From NCBI GenBank assembly GCA_009829735.1, contig CM020620.1, positions 17,070,354-17,134,353 of the forward strand: a stretch of DNA of 64,000 nucleotides, read 5' to 3'. The notes under the pieces are model-generated. The model was given only the letters and a program-made list of their open reading frames with translations. It searched no databases and was not told where the DNA came from. The translations under genes were made by a program, and so were the position numbers. This document shows, one piece after another, positions 31,405 through 41,777 of the stretch. This DNA is from Pyropia yezoensis (Eukaryota > Rhodophyta > Bangiophyceae > Bangiales > Bangiaceae). Within the stretch, counting starts at the first letter, position 1; each line of letters opens with the position of its first letter.

Positions 31405-31762
31405 TGTAGCACAATAGGTATCCGTCGCACGTCCACTCTCAGGGAACACTTACCAAGGGGGATCGGCACCAACGTCACCGGGAGGCCAAGGTTGCTGTCC
31501 TTGGAGCGCAAGCCACGGGACCAAGATGGGAGCCCAAATGGGAGGGGTTTGTTGTTCTACCTTGGCCGGCGGTGGATTCGCACCGGCCCCCTCGTTATAA
31601 ACCCGGAGACACTACTAACTACCCTCCACCCAAGATGCAAGTCCCTCTGGTCATACGTAACTTATAGATACCGTGACCAGTACGAACTATCAAATTGAAA
31701 GTTAAGGGTTAGAAGTAGCCCCCTGATATTAGGGTCACAATACGGACAACCATATTGCTACA
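31405..31762 (-). repeat. LTR of chromovirus 2 (middle)
   Basis: 358 bp, TGTAGC...GCTACA. It differs from the two outer LTRs by several substitutions and small deletions, whereas the outer two match each other. Its right flank (GTGCA, inside an L3 LTR) does not match the CACTG target site, so it may come from another insertion. Confidence 0.88.
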
Positions 31763-31939
31763 GTGCACTACCGTGAGTATCTGTTTGCTCCGCGAGCAGG
31801 CACGTGAGGCAACAGGCATACCACTCTCGTAGTTCCCCTTTCTGTCTTACCTGTCCCTTTCCTCCGAGGATATGGATACGTGTCTGAGAGGATCGAGTTT
31901 TATACCACATATTTGGTGGAGCAGCAGGGGATTGGAGTG
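31763..31939 (+). repeat. 3' end of an L3 LTR (to 31909) plus its primer-binding site, at contig end
   Basis: 31763-31909 matches the last 145 bp of the L3 LTR at 19099-19243, ending TTTTATACCACA. It is followed at 31914 by TGGTGGAGCAGCAGGGGA, the same primer-binding core as in chromoviruses 1 and 2. This is the start of an L3 element on the plus strand, cut off by the gap, and it shows that L3 is an LTR retrotransposon family. Confidence 0.75.
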
Positions 31940-32439
31940 NNNNNNNNNNNNNNNNNNNNNNNNNNNNNNNNNNNNNNNNNNNNNNNNNNNNNNNNNNNNN
32001 NNNNNNNNNNNNNNNNNNNNNNNNNNNNNNNNNNNNNNNNNNNNNNNNNNNNNNNNNNNNNNNNNNNNNNNNNNNNNNNNNNNNNNNNNNNNNNNNNNNN
32101 NNNNNNNNNNNNNNNNNNNNNNNNNNNNNNNNNNNNNNNNNNNNNNNNNNNNNNNNNNNNNNNNNNNNNNNNNNNNNNNNNNNNNNNNNNNNNNNNNNNN
32201 NNNNNNNNNNNNNNNNNNNNNNNNNNNNNNNNNNNNNNNNNNNNNNNNNNNNNNNNNNNNNNNNNNNNNNNNNNNNNNNNNNNNNNNNNNNNNNNNNNNN
32301 NNNNNNNNNNNNNNNNNNNNNNNNNNNNNNNNNNNNNNNNNNNNNNNNNNNNNNNNNNNNNNNNNNNNNNNNNNNNNNNNNNNNNNNNNNNNNNNNNNNN
32401 NNNNNNNNNNNNNNNNNNNNNNNNNNNNNNNNNNNNNNN
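31940..32439. other. Assembly gap, exactly 500 N
   Basis: 500 unknown bases, a common placeholder length. Sequence resumes inside the antisense ORF of a second chromovirus 2 interior. The two contig ends do not agree in context, which suggests a scaffold join inside repeats. Confidence 0.99.
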
Positions 32440-34172
32440 CCCCCGATTCTTCCTGGTCCTGCCCGGGTTGCCCCGTTTGGGTGGCGGCGTTCGCCGTGGC
32501 GGCGGGTCAACCCGCCATTCGGTGTCCGACTTGGTGGCTCGGGTTCGAGGCCTCACGGTGCAAGAGTCGATGGAGTCCGATGGGCGTATGCGGGTGGACT
32601 TCCACCTGGTGCATCCCCGTGGAGAATCCTCCCGGCGCGTCAAGGTGGACCCGTGCTGGGAGCGGGAGTTGGTGCGGCTGGTCAACCAGCGAACGCGGTC
32701 CGGGTGGAACACCATTGGATCCTGAGTCAGCCGGACGACCGGCATGCGCAGCTCTGGCGCACCCGGGTGGGACGGGGTGAGGTTCTACCTCGACCCCAAC
32801 TTCGGGGTCTGCGACTTGATTGCCCCCCGCGTTGCCCGCGGGAGATTGACTACCCGGCTAGTGCTCGGGGATTGCGGCGGCGGCGGAGCCGGTTGCGTTT
32901 GGGGAGACGGTGAGCCGTACGGTCGGTATCCCGACTTTGACTACTACCGGGGTACCCCCGTATCTGTCGTTGACGGCTCCCTACCCGCCCATGGCGGGGG
33001 TTGAAGTCGGCGTCGAGTTGGCGACGTAACCATGGTGTCATGGCGGATGCGTTCCGCACGGATATAACGTGTGCGTTGCAGACCGGCAACGGTCGTGCTC
33101 CGGTATACACTCCCGTGCGCCCGCCGCTATGGCAGGAGGGGTGGGAACCCGCCCCTGCTTTCCGGTTTGACACCGGCTCCTGTCTTCGCTACTTCGGGAG
33201 TGTGTTGGCCTCGCGACCGGTCCACCCGTTGCAGGGTACCTTCACCCTTGAGGTTACCCTCGGGCAGGCTTCATCCTTCTTGCTGTCCGTCCGCCGGCAG
33301 GGTCGTCTGTTTCATCTTCCGACGGGTGTCCGTCGGCACATCGCGCAGTTGGGCGTGGATCTGATAGCTGCCAAGACCGGGTTGGCCCGGGAGTTCGAAG
33401 CCCTGCTGGCTGTTCACGATGCCGTGAACTGGGCTGGGGTGTTGGCCCTTCCCCCGTACCGGGACCCGCAGGCTGGGGCTTCCCCCTTGCCTCGTCACTC
33501 GTTGCGTGTCCGGCGTACTCAGCCGGGTGAGCCTAGTTGCCATGGGTGGGCGTCCACCGAGGCCGTTCCTGACCTGGGTATTCCCATGGTTATCCATGAC
33601 CCTCTTCAGGTCCTTGCTCCGTGGTTCGGTAACCCGATGCCGGCGGCGGTTGGCCGTCGTCCCCGAGAGTGGGGCTCTGTGGGTGGGGAGCGTGAGGTGT
33701 CCCGTCGTCGGCGGAGTACCGCCGTGGTTTACGGTGGAGCCCCTTCGGTAGGGTCCTACCGGGCCTCGTATCAGGTGCCACCGGCTCCGGTGGTAGCCGT
33801 GTCGGCTCCTGTGGCTCCTCTGGCTGCGCCAGTGTCACCTCCCGCCCCTGTCCTACATGACGGGGGTCCCCGTCTCTGGTATGAAGGCGTTGACGCCCTT
33901 GTTACCCGCGCAATGCGTGGGGGTCTCTCTGTTAGCTGGGGGGATATCCCCCAGGTGCTGCGCTGGTTGGGTCAGCGCGTTGCTTCGGTGGCGTGCTGGA
34001 CCGCCTCCAGAAAGCTCTGGAGGACGTGGAGGCTGGCCGCAGCACCCTCGTCCAGCTATGCACCGAGGTAACTCGGGTGGTCGACCGTCGTGACGTTGCC
34101 GACCGGTGGAGCACGGAGGTCTACGCGCTTACGCGTGAGTGGCCTCCCTCGGGCAGTGGGTCTACCCACTGA
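32440..34172 (+). pseudogene. Antisense ORF of chromovirus 2, copy B (gap-truncated, frameshifted)
   Basis: Corresponds to about 22581-24314. One-base indels are dense from 32440 to 33005 and recur near 33710 and 33950. From 33001 to about 33950 the protein is nearly the same as copy A. Lengths of short G or C runs explain most shifts, in keeping with contig-end error. Confidence 0.8.
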
Positions 34173-34486
34173 GGAGTGCTATTGTTTGTGCGGGAGAGGG
34201 CCCCGGCAACCCTTATGGTAGCCGGGTAGTAGTGAGTATAAACTCATCCCCCGCTGGGGGCATTGCTTGCCTCTGTTTGCTGCCCTGGGGAGTACCCCTT
34301 CTGGCTCAGTGGTGCCTTGCCTCCCGCCCAACTTCTTCCGGTTGGTTCATGCTTGGGGAGGTTATCCTCCCTCACTTTGTGTCTTGGCTTGAGGAGGTCA
34401 TTCTCCCGTGTAAGCTCCCTAGTTACTTCGATATTATCGGAGTTAGCCTTTACCTTTAAGTTAACTTATTAAGGTTCAGGTTTTTA

Positions 34487-34596
34487 CTTAGTTACCTAAG
34501 CTTAGCTCTACTTAGTTACCTAAGCTTGGTTCGACTTAGAAACCTAAGCGTGGTTCGACTTAGAAACCTAAGTCTGATTTGACTTAGAAACCTAAG
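34487..34596. repeat. 24-bp palindrome array, copy B
   Basis: Five CTTAG-N4-CTAAG palindromes, the same as 24629-24738 base for base as far as I can read, between the convergent ends of the antisense ORF and pol. Confidence 0.85.
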
Positions 34597-34676
34597 TCTG
34601 CCGTAACCATGTCACACCCTACTTAGTAGGTATAAGCCTCACCCCCCAACAGCCGAAGTCGGTGTCGGTTGGGTTG

Positions 34677-37600
34677 TTACATTAGGCGTCGTCGCCTCAT
34701 GTACGGCATGAGGAGTTGGCGGGGTATATTCGCCGCCTGTTCCCAGGTGGGTGAGTCGTATCCGACCCACATAACCTTGACGTACCAGGGTCCTGGTATG
34801 TCCGGGTCGGTGTGTCCGACCACGCTCTCTACTTGGTATGGAATCCCATCCGGTCCCACCGGGTCATCTGACCGGTGGGTTGTAAGAGCTTCATGTAGCA
34901 ACCCAGCCGGTACCGGCTGAGGCTGTTCCGGCATCGGAGCAGGTGTGACGTCATTCATGCTGATGCGTTGAATCTCCGTATCGGAGTGTAAGATAACAGA
35001 GTGGTTATCTCTGTGGAGGATCTGGTACGGTCCCTTGACCGGTTGCATAAGCTTGTTCCCTCGGAACTTCTGGTGTCTGATATAGACCCAGTCACCTGTT
35101 ACCAGGGTTGCGTTGCGCACCCGTAGTCGGGCGTCGAAGTTCTTCTTGTATCGAAGTTGTGTTCTGTCAAGGGCACCCTTGAGCTTAGGAATCATCCACG
35201 ATAGCTTGGCCAACCAAGCTAGGTGGATGCGTTCGGCGGGTCGGCCCTTCGGTGTATCATACCGAGTGCACCTGCCGGGCGGCAGCGTCAGGTTACCGAC
35301 GCCTAGTGGCATGACCCATTCCAGTGGGGCGATGTTGGTACTCCGATGTGGCCTGGCATTGTATGCCAGGGTGAGTACGGACAGAAGCCTGTCCCAAGTG
35401 TTCGTGTGCTCTGCCACGTAGCACTGTAGCATCTTGACGATGGTGCGGTTGAACCGCTCCACCTGCCCGTTGGACTGCGGGTGGTAGTCGGATGCCCGAC
35501 GTGGTTCGATACCGAACATGCCCAGGACCTTAGTGCAGAATGCCGACGTAAGGTTTGCTCCGTTATCGGAGAGGAGTTGCTTCATGACTCCGTATGCACT
35601 GATCCAGTGGTCAACCACTGCGTTCATAATCGTGTATGCCGTATCATTCGGGATGGCTGCCGCTCGTGACAGCTTGGTGAATCGGTCAGACATGACCAGG
35701 ATGTACCTGTTCCCTTCTTCCGTTACCGGAAGTGGCCCGAGTATGTCGATAGCGACTTGCTCGTTGGGCCCATCGGGTGGGAATAGCTTCATGGCAGACG
35801 CCTGCCTATGTAGACTCATGCGGTTACGCGCACAGGGGTGGCATCCCCTTACGTGGTCGACCACGTCGACGGCCATTGCTGGCCAGTAGAAGAACCTTCG
35901 CATTGCTGCGAACATACGTGAACCCCCCGGGTGTCCGGCTGTAGGGTTCTCATGTTCTCGTTCCATGACGGCTTGCCGTAAGGACACGGGAACCACGACT
36001 TGATGTCGTCCATCGGCGGGTGCCCGCCGGAATATGAGTCCGTCTTCGTTCTCGGAGAAGATGCCGGCCGTACCGGCCAGGAGGTTAGCACGATGACGTC
36101 TACAGTCATCGTCGTTGGCCTGTGCCTCGCGGAAGTCCGCGAGGGTCAATGGGCACGCAAGGTGTGCCATGGTATGGTCAGCCATACCCTGGGTAGCATT
36201 ACCCACCATGCACACCGGTACCACCGGGATGTCCTCGTCCACCGGGCGGGTATCCCCGCTCGGGGTGTCGAGTCGAGACAACGCGTCTCCGAGGTGGTGG
36301 GTTGACCCAGCCTTATACACCGTGCGGTAGTCGTGCTCGGCCATCTTCAGCCTCCATCGGGCTAGCCTCCCATGGCTATCGGAATCCTTGTCACCAAGGT
36401 TGAGGAGCCATCGTAGGGGTTCGTGGTCGGACCTCACGATGAACCTGGAGCCTTCCAGGTATGGACGGAGCAGTTGCACTGCCCATATAACTCCGAGGCA
36501 TTCACGCTCGGTGGCACTATAGTTCCGCTCAGCCGGGTTGAGTGTCCGGCTGAAGTACCCTACCGGACGTAGGTCCGGGATAACGTTATCGGTACCGATC
36601 AACGTCTCTCCCTGTAACAGGGTGCATCCCACTTGTGTATCACATGCATCGACATCGATGACGAAGGTACCCCGTCTATGCGGTAACGCAAGGACGGGTG
36701 GGGCTAGTAGGGCTCGCTTCAGCGACTCGAATGCCTCCTCTTCGCTAGGCGAAGGGGGTTGGAGTACCTTGGGTAAGGTACTGCTCGTAAGAACCGTTAA
36801 CGGTTTAGCTATCCGAGCGAAGTCCTTGACGAACCGTCGGTATACATTGCACATTCCCAGGAAGCTCTTGAGCTGCGTCTGGGTGTTAGGGAACCGGGCA
36901 TCCCGGAGTGCCCGGGTATTGGCTTCGAGTACCCCTAGTTTACCAGGGGTTATCTGGTGGCCCAGATATTCGACCGTCTGTTGGAAGAAGGCGCACTTCT
37001 TCAGACGCAGGGTTACCCCGGCGTTCCTCAAGAGGGTGAGTACCTCGTCAACATGTTGTACATGGTCATCCATGTTACGCGAGAAGACGATGACGTCATC
37101 GAGGTACACTAGGCAGTTACGCCACTTCACCCCCGACAGTATGATGTCGATAGCCCGCTGGAATGTAGCGGGGGCGTTGGACAATCCGAAGGGCATCCTT
37201 AGGAACTCGTACACTCCACTGTGACAGACGAATGCCGTCTTGGGGATATCCTCGTCCGCCACCGGGATCTGCCAGTATCCGGCGTTGCAGTCGATGGTGG
37301 TAAACACCGTAGCCTCCCCCAGGGAGTCGATGCATTCATCCATCCTTGGTAAAGGGTATGAGTCCTTCTTGGTAACCAAGTTGAGGCGTCGATAATCGAT
37401 GCAAAACCGAGGGGTTTGATCCTTCTTCGGCACAATAACGACTGGGGCACCCCATTCCGACATCGAAGGTCGGATCACCTTAGCTTCACTCATCCTCTTC
37501 ACTTCTCCATCAACGATCTCTCGTTGCATAGGTCCCGCTCGGTGCGGTTGTAAGCGGGCGGGTCGTGCGCCTGGTACCAGGTCTATACGATGTTGGGTTG

Positions 37601-38858
37601 CCCCAATGGTCCCCAAGGCCCCGCCTGTCCACATAACGTCATGCTTTCTTAGCATCCGTCGTACCCCTTCGGCTACCGAAGGGGGAAGGTGGTCGAGGTC
37701 AGCCTCGGCCAGTGCCTTCAAGGCCTCTTGGTCCTTTGGCGGCAGGTCCGCCGGAGCCGCCGATGGGTTAGGCTTCCCGTCATCGGGTTGCTGTCGCTCG
37801 GTGGTCTCGGCGACCGCCAGTACTTCAAGTGGTTCCACTTGACCTTCCTTATCAGGGGTAAGGATATCTCCTTCGTAGAGTTCGGCAATCCCGAGGATAG
37901 TTCCCTTCGGGAGGGTGACTGCCTTACGGCGGTAGTTCGCCATCACTAGGAGGGACGACCCTCCTGCTGGGAGGTCTATGAGACCGTTGGCCATGGTCAA
38001 CCCATGGCGCTTGTACGTCCGTAGGTTGGACTGGACTCTGCAGATGCCTGCGAGGTCGCAGTTAACCGGGAGGACTGTCTCTGACAATGGCTCAAAGCGA
38101 GTTCGCTTGGCCAACCGAAGTGTCTTCGGCTCGACGCTTGCGTACACCTCAGCCACGTTAACGTGGCTTCCTTGTAGCGTCAGGTCCCTGACGATAGCCG
38201 TGTGTCCTCGCTTCGTCCCGTCGGCTTCTTGAAGCTCGACGGTCCTCCGGCCTGGCCGGATTGCATCAACGTGAACGTTGATGAAGGTGCACCCCAGTAT
38301 GCAGGGCACCGATAGCGTTTCACATACCAGGAAGTCAACTTCCGTGGTGAGATCCCCGATGGTAACCTGCAGCGACATCGCTGCGGTCGTACGAATGAGT
38401 CGACCATTCGCGTCCTTGATGGTGGGTCCCCGAGTCACTCTGACTCGTGGAAGCCACTTGTCCGGGAGGGTATCCTTCCGGATAAGGTTGGGTCCAGCCC
38501 CTGTGTCCAGTACAGGGTAGTACGATCGTGTCGACTGGGGGTCAACCCCCAGTGTGGCTGATACCTTGAAGTTCTCCAAGGTAAACAACACATGTCCTAC
38601 ACCGATATCCGGTGTAGCTCGGGCATCCTGAACAGGGCCCTTGTCTGGTTCAACGTGAAGGGGCTTCCCGTCCTCTCCTCCCAACCTCGGAGGTTGGTCA
38701 TCAATCCCCTGACGCCGTGTCGTCGGGGCCGGAAGGTGTACCCGGGGGTTGATGCGGCGTCGGCTCAACCGCGCTCTCCGTGGGGCTTTCCCCGCGGTAC
38801 TCCGGGGTGGCTTGCTTGGGTGACCCCAGCGCCCCCCGGTCATCCTTCCTCTTACTCG
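34677..38858 (-). CDS. pol: Pol polyprotein of chromovirus 2, copy B
   Basis: Same domains as the copy at 24819-29000, with no stop or frame change. The frame is the -1 frame relative to gag, entered at the GGGAAAC heptamer at 38864-38858. The chromodomain ends the protein at TAA 34677-34679. With an intact gag and a functional-looking switch, this copy is the best candidate in the window for a transposition-competent element. Confidence 0.93.
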   Translation of the reverse strand, partial: RVRGRMTGGRWGHPSKPPRSTAGKAPRRARLSRRRINPRVHLPAPTTRRQGIDDQPPRLGGEDGKPLHVEPDKGPVQDARATPDIGVGHVLFTLENFKVSATLGVDPQSTRSYYPVLDTGAGPNLIRKDTLPDKWLPRVRVTRGPTIKDANGRLIRTTAAMSLQVTIGDLTTEVDFLVCETLSVPCILGCTFINVHVDAIRPGRRTVELQEADGTKRGHTAIVRDLTLQGSHVNVAEVYASVEPKTLRLAKRTRFEPLSETVLPVNCDLAGICRVQSNLRTYKRHGLTMANGLIDLPAGGSSLLVMANYRRKAVTLPKGTILGIAELYEGDILTPDKEGQVEPLEVLAVAETTERQQPDDGKPNPSAAPADLPPKDQEALKALAEADLDHLPPSVAEGVRRMLRKHDVMWTGGALGTIGATQHRIDLVPGARPARLQPHRAGPMQREIVDGEVKRMSEAKVIRPSMSEWGAPVVIVPKKDQTPRFCIDYRRLNLVTKKDSYPLPRMDECIDSLGEATVFTTIDCNAGYWQIPVADEDIPKTAFVCHSGVYEFLRMPFGLSNAPATFQRAIDIILSGVKWRNCLVYLDDVIVFSRNMDDHVQHVDEVLTLLRNAGVTLRLKKCAFFQQTVEYLGHQITPGKLGVLEANTRALRDARFPNTQTQLKSFLGMCNVYRRFVKDFARIAKPLTVLTSSTLPKVLQPPSPSEEEAFESLKRALLAPPVLALPHRRGTFVIDVDACDTQVGCTLLQGETLIGTDNVIPDLRPVGYFSRTLNPAERNYSATERECLGVIWAVQLLRPYLEGSRFIVRSDHEPLRWLLNLGDKDSDSHGRLARWRLKMAEHDYRTVYKAGSTHHLGDALSRLDTPSGDTRPVDEDIPVVPVCMVGNATQGMADHTMAHLACPLTLADFREAQANDDDCRRHRANLLAGTAGIFSENEDGLIFRRAPADGRHQVVVPVSLRQAVMEREHENPTAGHPGGSRMFAAMRRFFYWPAMAVDVVDHVRGCHPCARNRMSLHRQASAMKLFPPDGPNEQVAIDILGPLPVTEEGNRYILVMSDRFTKLSRAAAIPNDTAYTIMNAVVDHWISAYGVMKQLLSDNGANLTSAFCTKVLGMFGIEPRRASDYHPQSNGQVERFNRTIVKMLQCYVAEHTNTWDRLLSVLTLAYNARPHRSTNIAPLEWVMPLGVGNLTLPPGRCTRYDTPKGRPAERIHLAWLAKLSWMIPKLKGALDRTQLRYKKNFDARLRVRNATLVTGDWVYIRHQKFRGNKLMQPVKGPYQILHRDNHSVILHSDTEIQRISMNDVTPAPMPEQPQPVPAGLLHEALTTHRSDDPVGPDGIPYQVESVVGHTDPDIPGPWYVKVMWVGYDSPTWEQAANIPRQLLMPYMRRRRLM

Positions 38859-41041
38859 TTTCCCGCCCTTGGTAGGGTGCTGTCCGCCGGGACATCCGGC
38901 TGAGGAGGTGCCCCCTCGACGGCCAGTACTCCACCTGGAGCTGGCTTCCTCCCCGGTGCGGGTCCGGGTGCTCGGGGGGGATACCCCCCGGTGGATGCCT
39001 TGCGTTGCGCCGCTGCCCGCCGAGACTCCTCGGGGATGAGTGGGCAGGAAAACACCCAGTGCTGGGGATCCCCACACAACATACATCCGGACGTGCCGGT
39101 CCCCCCTTGAGGTCGCATCGGGGTAGCCCCGTAGCTACGGTTGCCTCCCTCGGGCGCCCGAGTGCCTGCTCCCTGGTAGGCCTTGGGTCCTTGGGTCAAC
39201 CGGAACATGGACTCCCCCAACCGGTTGGGTCGGCCCGCAATCTGCGGGGGTGCCTCCGTGCGCACCGCCCATGTTGGCAAGGGTTGGTGAGGGTTACCCG
39301 TCACCGGGGAGTACCCCGTAGTCCGCACATACGGGACGCGCCGTCCCGTTCCTTCGTTGACCTGGAACTGGGTTCCAGCCGGGGCGATGTACGCTACCGT
39401 ACCATGTTCATCAATCACCGGCGTCGCCGGTAGCAACAGGTGGCCCTGTTGGTCGACTAGAGGGTCACCCTCACCAATAGGGGTATGTTCGGTCGCCACC
39501 AGTACTGGTGCGGCCTTACGTTCCACCTTCTCTTGCCTCGGTACCGGGGTAAGACTGGGCTTGCCTCCCTCACCCTTGGGCTTCGGGGCCAAGGCACACT
39601 CCGGGTGTAGAACCCGGTAGGCGTCCCCTAGGGACTTGCACATATGCATCAGTCGACTGAAGTTCGTCCGGGCCGTATTGGCTCCCCGTGCGGATATCCG
39701 CACGTAGTTGGGTACTCCTGCGAACAGGATGGCCCGTAGCTCCCCTTCTCCGAGGAGCTTCCCCAGCTCGTAGTCGAGCTCTTGGATCCGGCGTCCAAAC
39801 ATCTCCTCATCCTCCCAGGACTGGGCGGTGGCAGTGCGAAGGGCCCGATAGTGGTCCTCGCACTTGTCCTCACTGAGGTAGCTGCTCAGCAGCTCCTTCA
39901 ATATCCCACGGTAATCCATGGGGGTGGCCGCGACCCTCATTCCCGGCATCGGGGATGCCTGGCGAAGAATGCCTCGCACCCGTTCATCAACAAAGAACGG
40001 GAGGATCTCCAGGGCCAGCCCCTCGTTAACGAGCGCCTTGTCTGCGGCTGCCTTGAAGCTAGTCAAGAAGCCGATGACTGCCAACGGGCGTCCGTTCGGC
40101 CCCCCGAACATAGGGACTCCCTTCATAAGGGTCTGCATAGAGCGGATCGCCCGATGCGACGTATTACGCATCGATTCCGATACGGTGGTAGAGCGGTCCT
40201 CCAAACGATAACGTTCCGGAGTAAGAACCGACCGGAAGACCTCGTTGACGATCTCCGTGTCAGCGTCCTGGATATCCAGTCGCTTAGCCAGTTGATGAGC
40301 GAACTCATCGGACTCCATCCGCTTCAGTAGGCTCGCAGTTACCTGCGCGGTCATAGCTTCCACCACTGAAGATGGTACTTCAGGCGTCGGCACCTCGGGA
40401 ACCCGAGTTGCCGGGCCTCCTTCGTCGGGGGGGTACTGCGAGAGGGTACCCCCTCCCCCAATAACCGACTCTCCCCCGGCGTACGTATCCGCCGGGTCGT
40501 GTCCGCGGAGTCCGCTTCGGGTGCTCCGAGCGTATCGCTCCGTGTGACTCCGTTCCAACTCTGCCGACGAGTCGGACCCATACCCCATTGTGTCCGGGGG
40601 TTGTCCAGGAGTAGCAACACCGGGGTTGACCCTGGTGGACTCCGAAAGTAGTCCGGCCGGTTCGAACCGTACCGGTGTGGGAGGAACACGACGGGGTCCC
40701 GTCGTGTGCCGTGTTGACATCAACACTGCCATTGCGTCCTCCGTCCGATCTTGACGGGCGTCGAGCCCGGAAAACCGGGCCTCGATGCGGGCCAATGATG
40801 CCATCAGGGAATCCCCTGGTGAAGGAGGCGGCGGAGTGAGGTCGGTCGACGACAGTTGAGGCGGGCCCCCGCCTCCTGCCGTCCGAGCCGTGCCAAACGT
40901 CGATCCGGCACCGGAAAGCATTGGCGTCTCAATGTTATCGATCGGGTTCCCGATCCCGGTTCCCGTAGTCACCTCCGGGGTCGGCGTCGACGCCGATCCG
41001 TCATCTTGAACGTTCCCCGTCTCTTGGGTAGACATGGTCAC
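38852..41041 (-). CDS. gag: Gag polyprotein of chromovirus 2, intact
   Basis: 729 residues from ATG 41041. The N-terminal 150 residues are Gly/Thr/Pro-rich with a short helical stretch (MASLARIEARFSGLDARQDR). The middle third is capsid-like and helical (AVIGFLTSFKAAADKALVNE, ILPFFVDERVRGILRQ). The C-terminal part has a CCHC-like knuckle (CMLCGDPQHWVFSC) and ends in a Pro/Arg-rich tail at the frameshift site. It should assemble the particle and bind genomic RNA. The ATG lies about 200 bp after the primer-binding site. Confidence 0.88.
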   Translation of the reverse strand: MTMSTQETGNVQDDGSASTPTPEVTTGTGIGNPIDNIETPMLSGAGSTFGTARTAGGGGPPQLSSTDLTPPPPSPGDSLMASLARIEARFSGLDARQDRTEDAMAVLMSTRHTTGPRRVPPTPVRFEPAGLLSESTRVNPGVATPGQPPDTMGYGSDSSAELERSHTERYARSTRSGLRGHDPADTYAGGESVIGGGGTLSQYPPDEGGPATRVPEVPTPEVPSSVVEAMTAQVTASLLKRMESDEFAHQLAKRLDIQDADTEIVNEVFRSVLTPERYRLEDRSTTVSESMRNTSHRAIRSMQTLMKGVPMFGGPNGRPLAVIGFLTSFKAAADKALVNEGLALEILPFFVDERVRGILRQASPMPGMRVAATPMDYRGILKELLSSYLSEDKCEDHYRALRTATAQSWEDEEMFGRRIQELDYELGKLLGEGELRAILFAGVPNYVRISARGANTARTNFSRLMHMCKSLGDAYRVLHPECALAPKPKGEGGKPSLTPVPRQEKVERKAAPVLVATEHTPIGEGDPLVDQQGHLLLPATPVIDEHGTVAYIAPAGTQFQVNEGTGRRVPYVRTTGYSPVTGNPHQPLPTWAVRTEAPPQIAGRPNRLGESMFRLTQGPKAYQGAGTRAPEGGNRSYGATPMRPQGGTGTSGCMLCGDPQHWVFSCPLIPEESRRAAAQRKASTGGYPPRAPGPAPGRKPAPGGVLAVEGAPPQPDVPADSTLPRAGNE
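38858..38864 (-). promoter_or_regulatory. -1 ribosomal frameshift heptamer G-GGA-AAC, copy B
   Basis: The gag codons here are GCG GGA AAC GAG TAA, so G GGA AAC is in the X XXY YYZ register. GGGAAAC is an established type-D retroviral slippery sequence. Pol is in the -1 frame. The heptamer-GAG-stop geometry is the same as at 6401-6413. Confidence 0.75.
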
Positions 41042-41240
41042 AATCAGTCAACCGACGTATCAATCACCACGAACAAGAGAGCGAGGGGGTAGATTGGGGA
41101 GAGTAACAGTAGGTCACAGTCACAGGTAAAAGCTCAACACAATCGATCAGGTCGCAACACCACGAGTACAAGAAAAGGATCGGATCCCTATCCGTGTGCC
41201 AGGGCCGAAGACGGCGTCACCACAAGGGTGACGGAAACCC

Positions 41241-41260
41241 GTCCCCTGCTGCTCCACCAA
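41241..41260 (-). promoter_or_regulatory. Primer-binding site of chromovirus 2, copy B
   Basis: Minus strand, one base inside the 5' LTR: TGGTGGAGCAGCAGGGGA. Same as 31385-31404. Confidence 0.82.
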
Positions 41261-41623
41261 TGTAGCACAATAGGAATCCGTCGCACGTCCACTCTCAGGG
41301 AACACTCACCAAGGGGGATCGGCACCAACGTCACCGGGAGGCCAAGGTTGCTGTCCTTGGAGCGCAAGCCACGGGACCAAGATGGGAGCCCAAATGGGAG
41401 GGGTTTGTTGTTCTACCTTGGCCGGCGGTGGATTCGCCACCGGCCCCCTCGTTATAAACCCTCGGAGACACTACTAACTACCCTCCACCCCAAGATGCAA
41501 GTCCCTCTGGTCATACGTAACTTATAGATACCGTGACCAGTACGGACTCTCAAATTGAAAGTTAAGGATTAGAAGTAGCCCCCCTAATATTAGGGTCACA
41601 ATACGGACAACCATATTGCTACA
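41261..41623 (-). repeat. LTR of chromovirus 2 (right; 5' LTR)
   Basis: 363 bp, TGTAGC...GCTACA, the same as 20918-21280 as far as I can read. It is followed by CACTG (41624-41628), the right copy of the target-site duplication. Confidence 0.92.
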
Positions 41624-41683
41624 CACTGGAGTCAGTGCGTCACCCGTGTACTCCCCAGAGGACGAGGGGTCCGATCCAGCCAT
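41624..41683 (-). pseudogene. gag: First 20 codons of the element H gag
   Basis: ATG at 41683; 20 codons run to the chromovirus 2 insertion point and continue in frame at 20912 after the duplicated CACTG. The ATG lies about 95 bp after the H primer-binding site, a normal leader length. The uninterrupted frame across the insertion confirms both the target site and the identity of H as an LTR retrotransposon. Confidence 0.75.
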
Positions 41684-41777
41684 GTTGGCTAACTATCCAT
41701 ACGACACAGTCCAAGACCACCGTTCCCCTGAGACAGAGGGCCCCCTACACCCGGGTGCACCGGAGGCAAAGTTTACC

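Larger units (their letters stand above)
20918..31762 (-). mobile_element. Chromovirus 2, copy A (Ty3/Gypsy), with antisense ORF
   Basis: On the minus strand: LTR 31762-31405, primer-binding site, gag (frameshifted here), -1 frameshift site, pol with chromodomain, a 24-bp palindrome array, an antisense ORF, polypurine tract, LTR 21280-20918. Total 10,845 bp. The left LTR has TSD CACTG, which pairs with the far LTR at 41623 and not with this copy's right LTR. Copy A is therefore probably a chimera or a duplicate produced in assembly. Confidence 0.85.
32440..41623 (-). mobile_element. Chromovirus 2, copy B (left end lost in the gap)
   Basis: Same layout as copy A at an offset of 9858 bp, with intact gag and pol, and with its 5' LTR at 41261-41623 flanked by CACTG. 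That TSD pairs with the LTR at 20918. The most economical reading is one element, with 20918-21280 as its 3' LTR and 41261-41623 as its 5' LTR. Confidence 0.88.

Noticed and set aside
31758..32780. ORFs spanning the run of N
   Set aside because: They consist mostly of unknown residues.
20918..41623. A genuine tandem array LTR-interior-LTR-interior-LTR made by recombination
   Set aside because: Such an array would have no foreign sequence between the middle LTR and the second interior; here an L3 LTR piece, its primer site and a 500-N gap intervene, and error density rises toward the gap.
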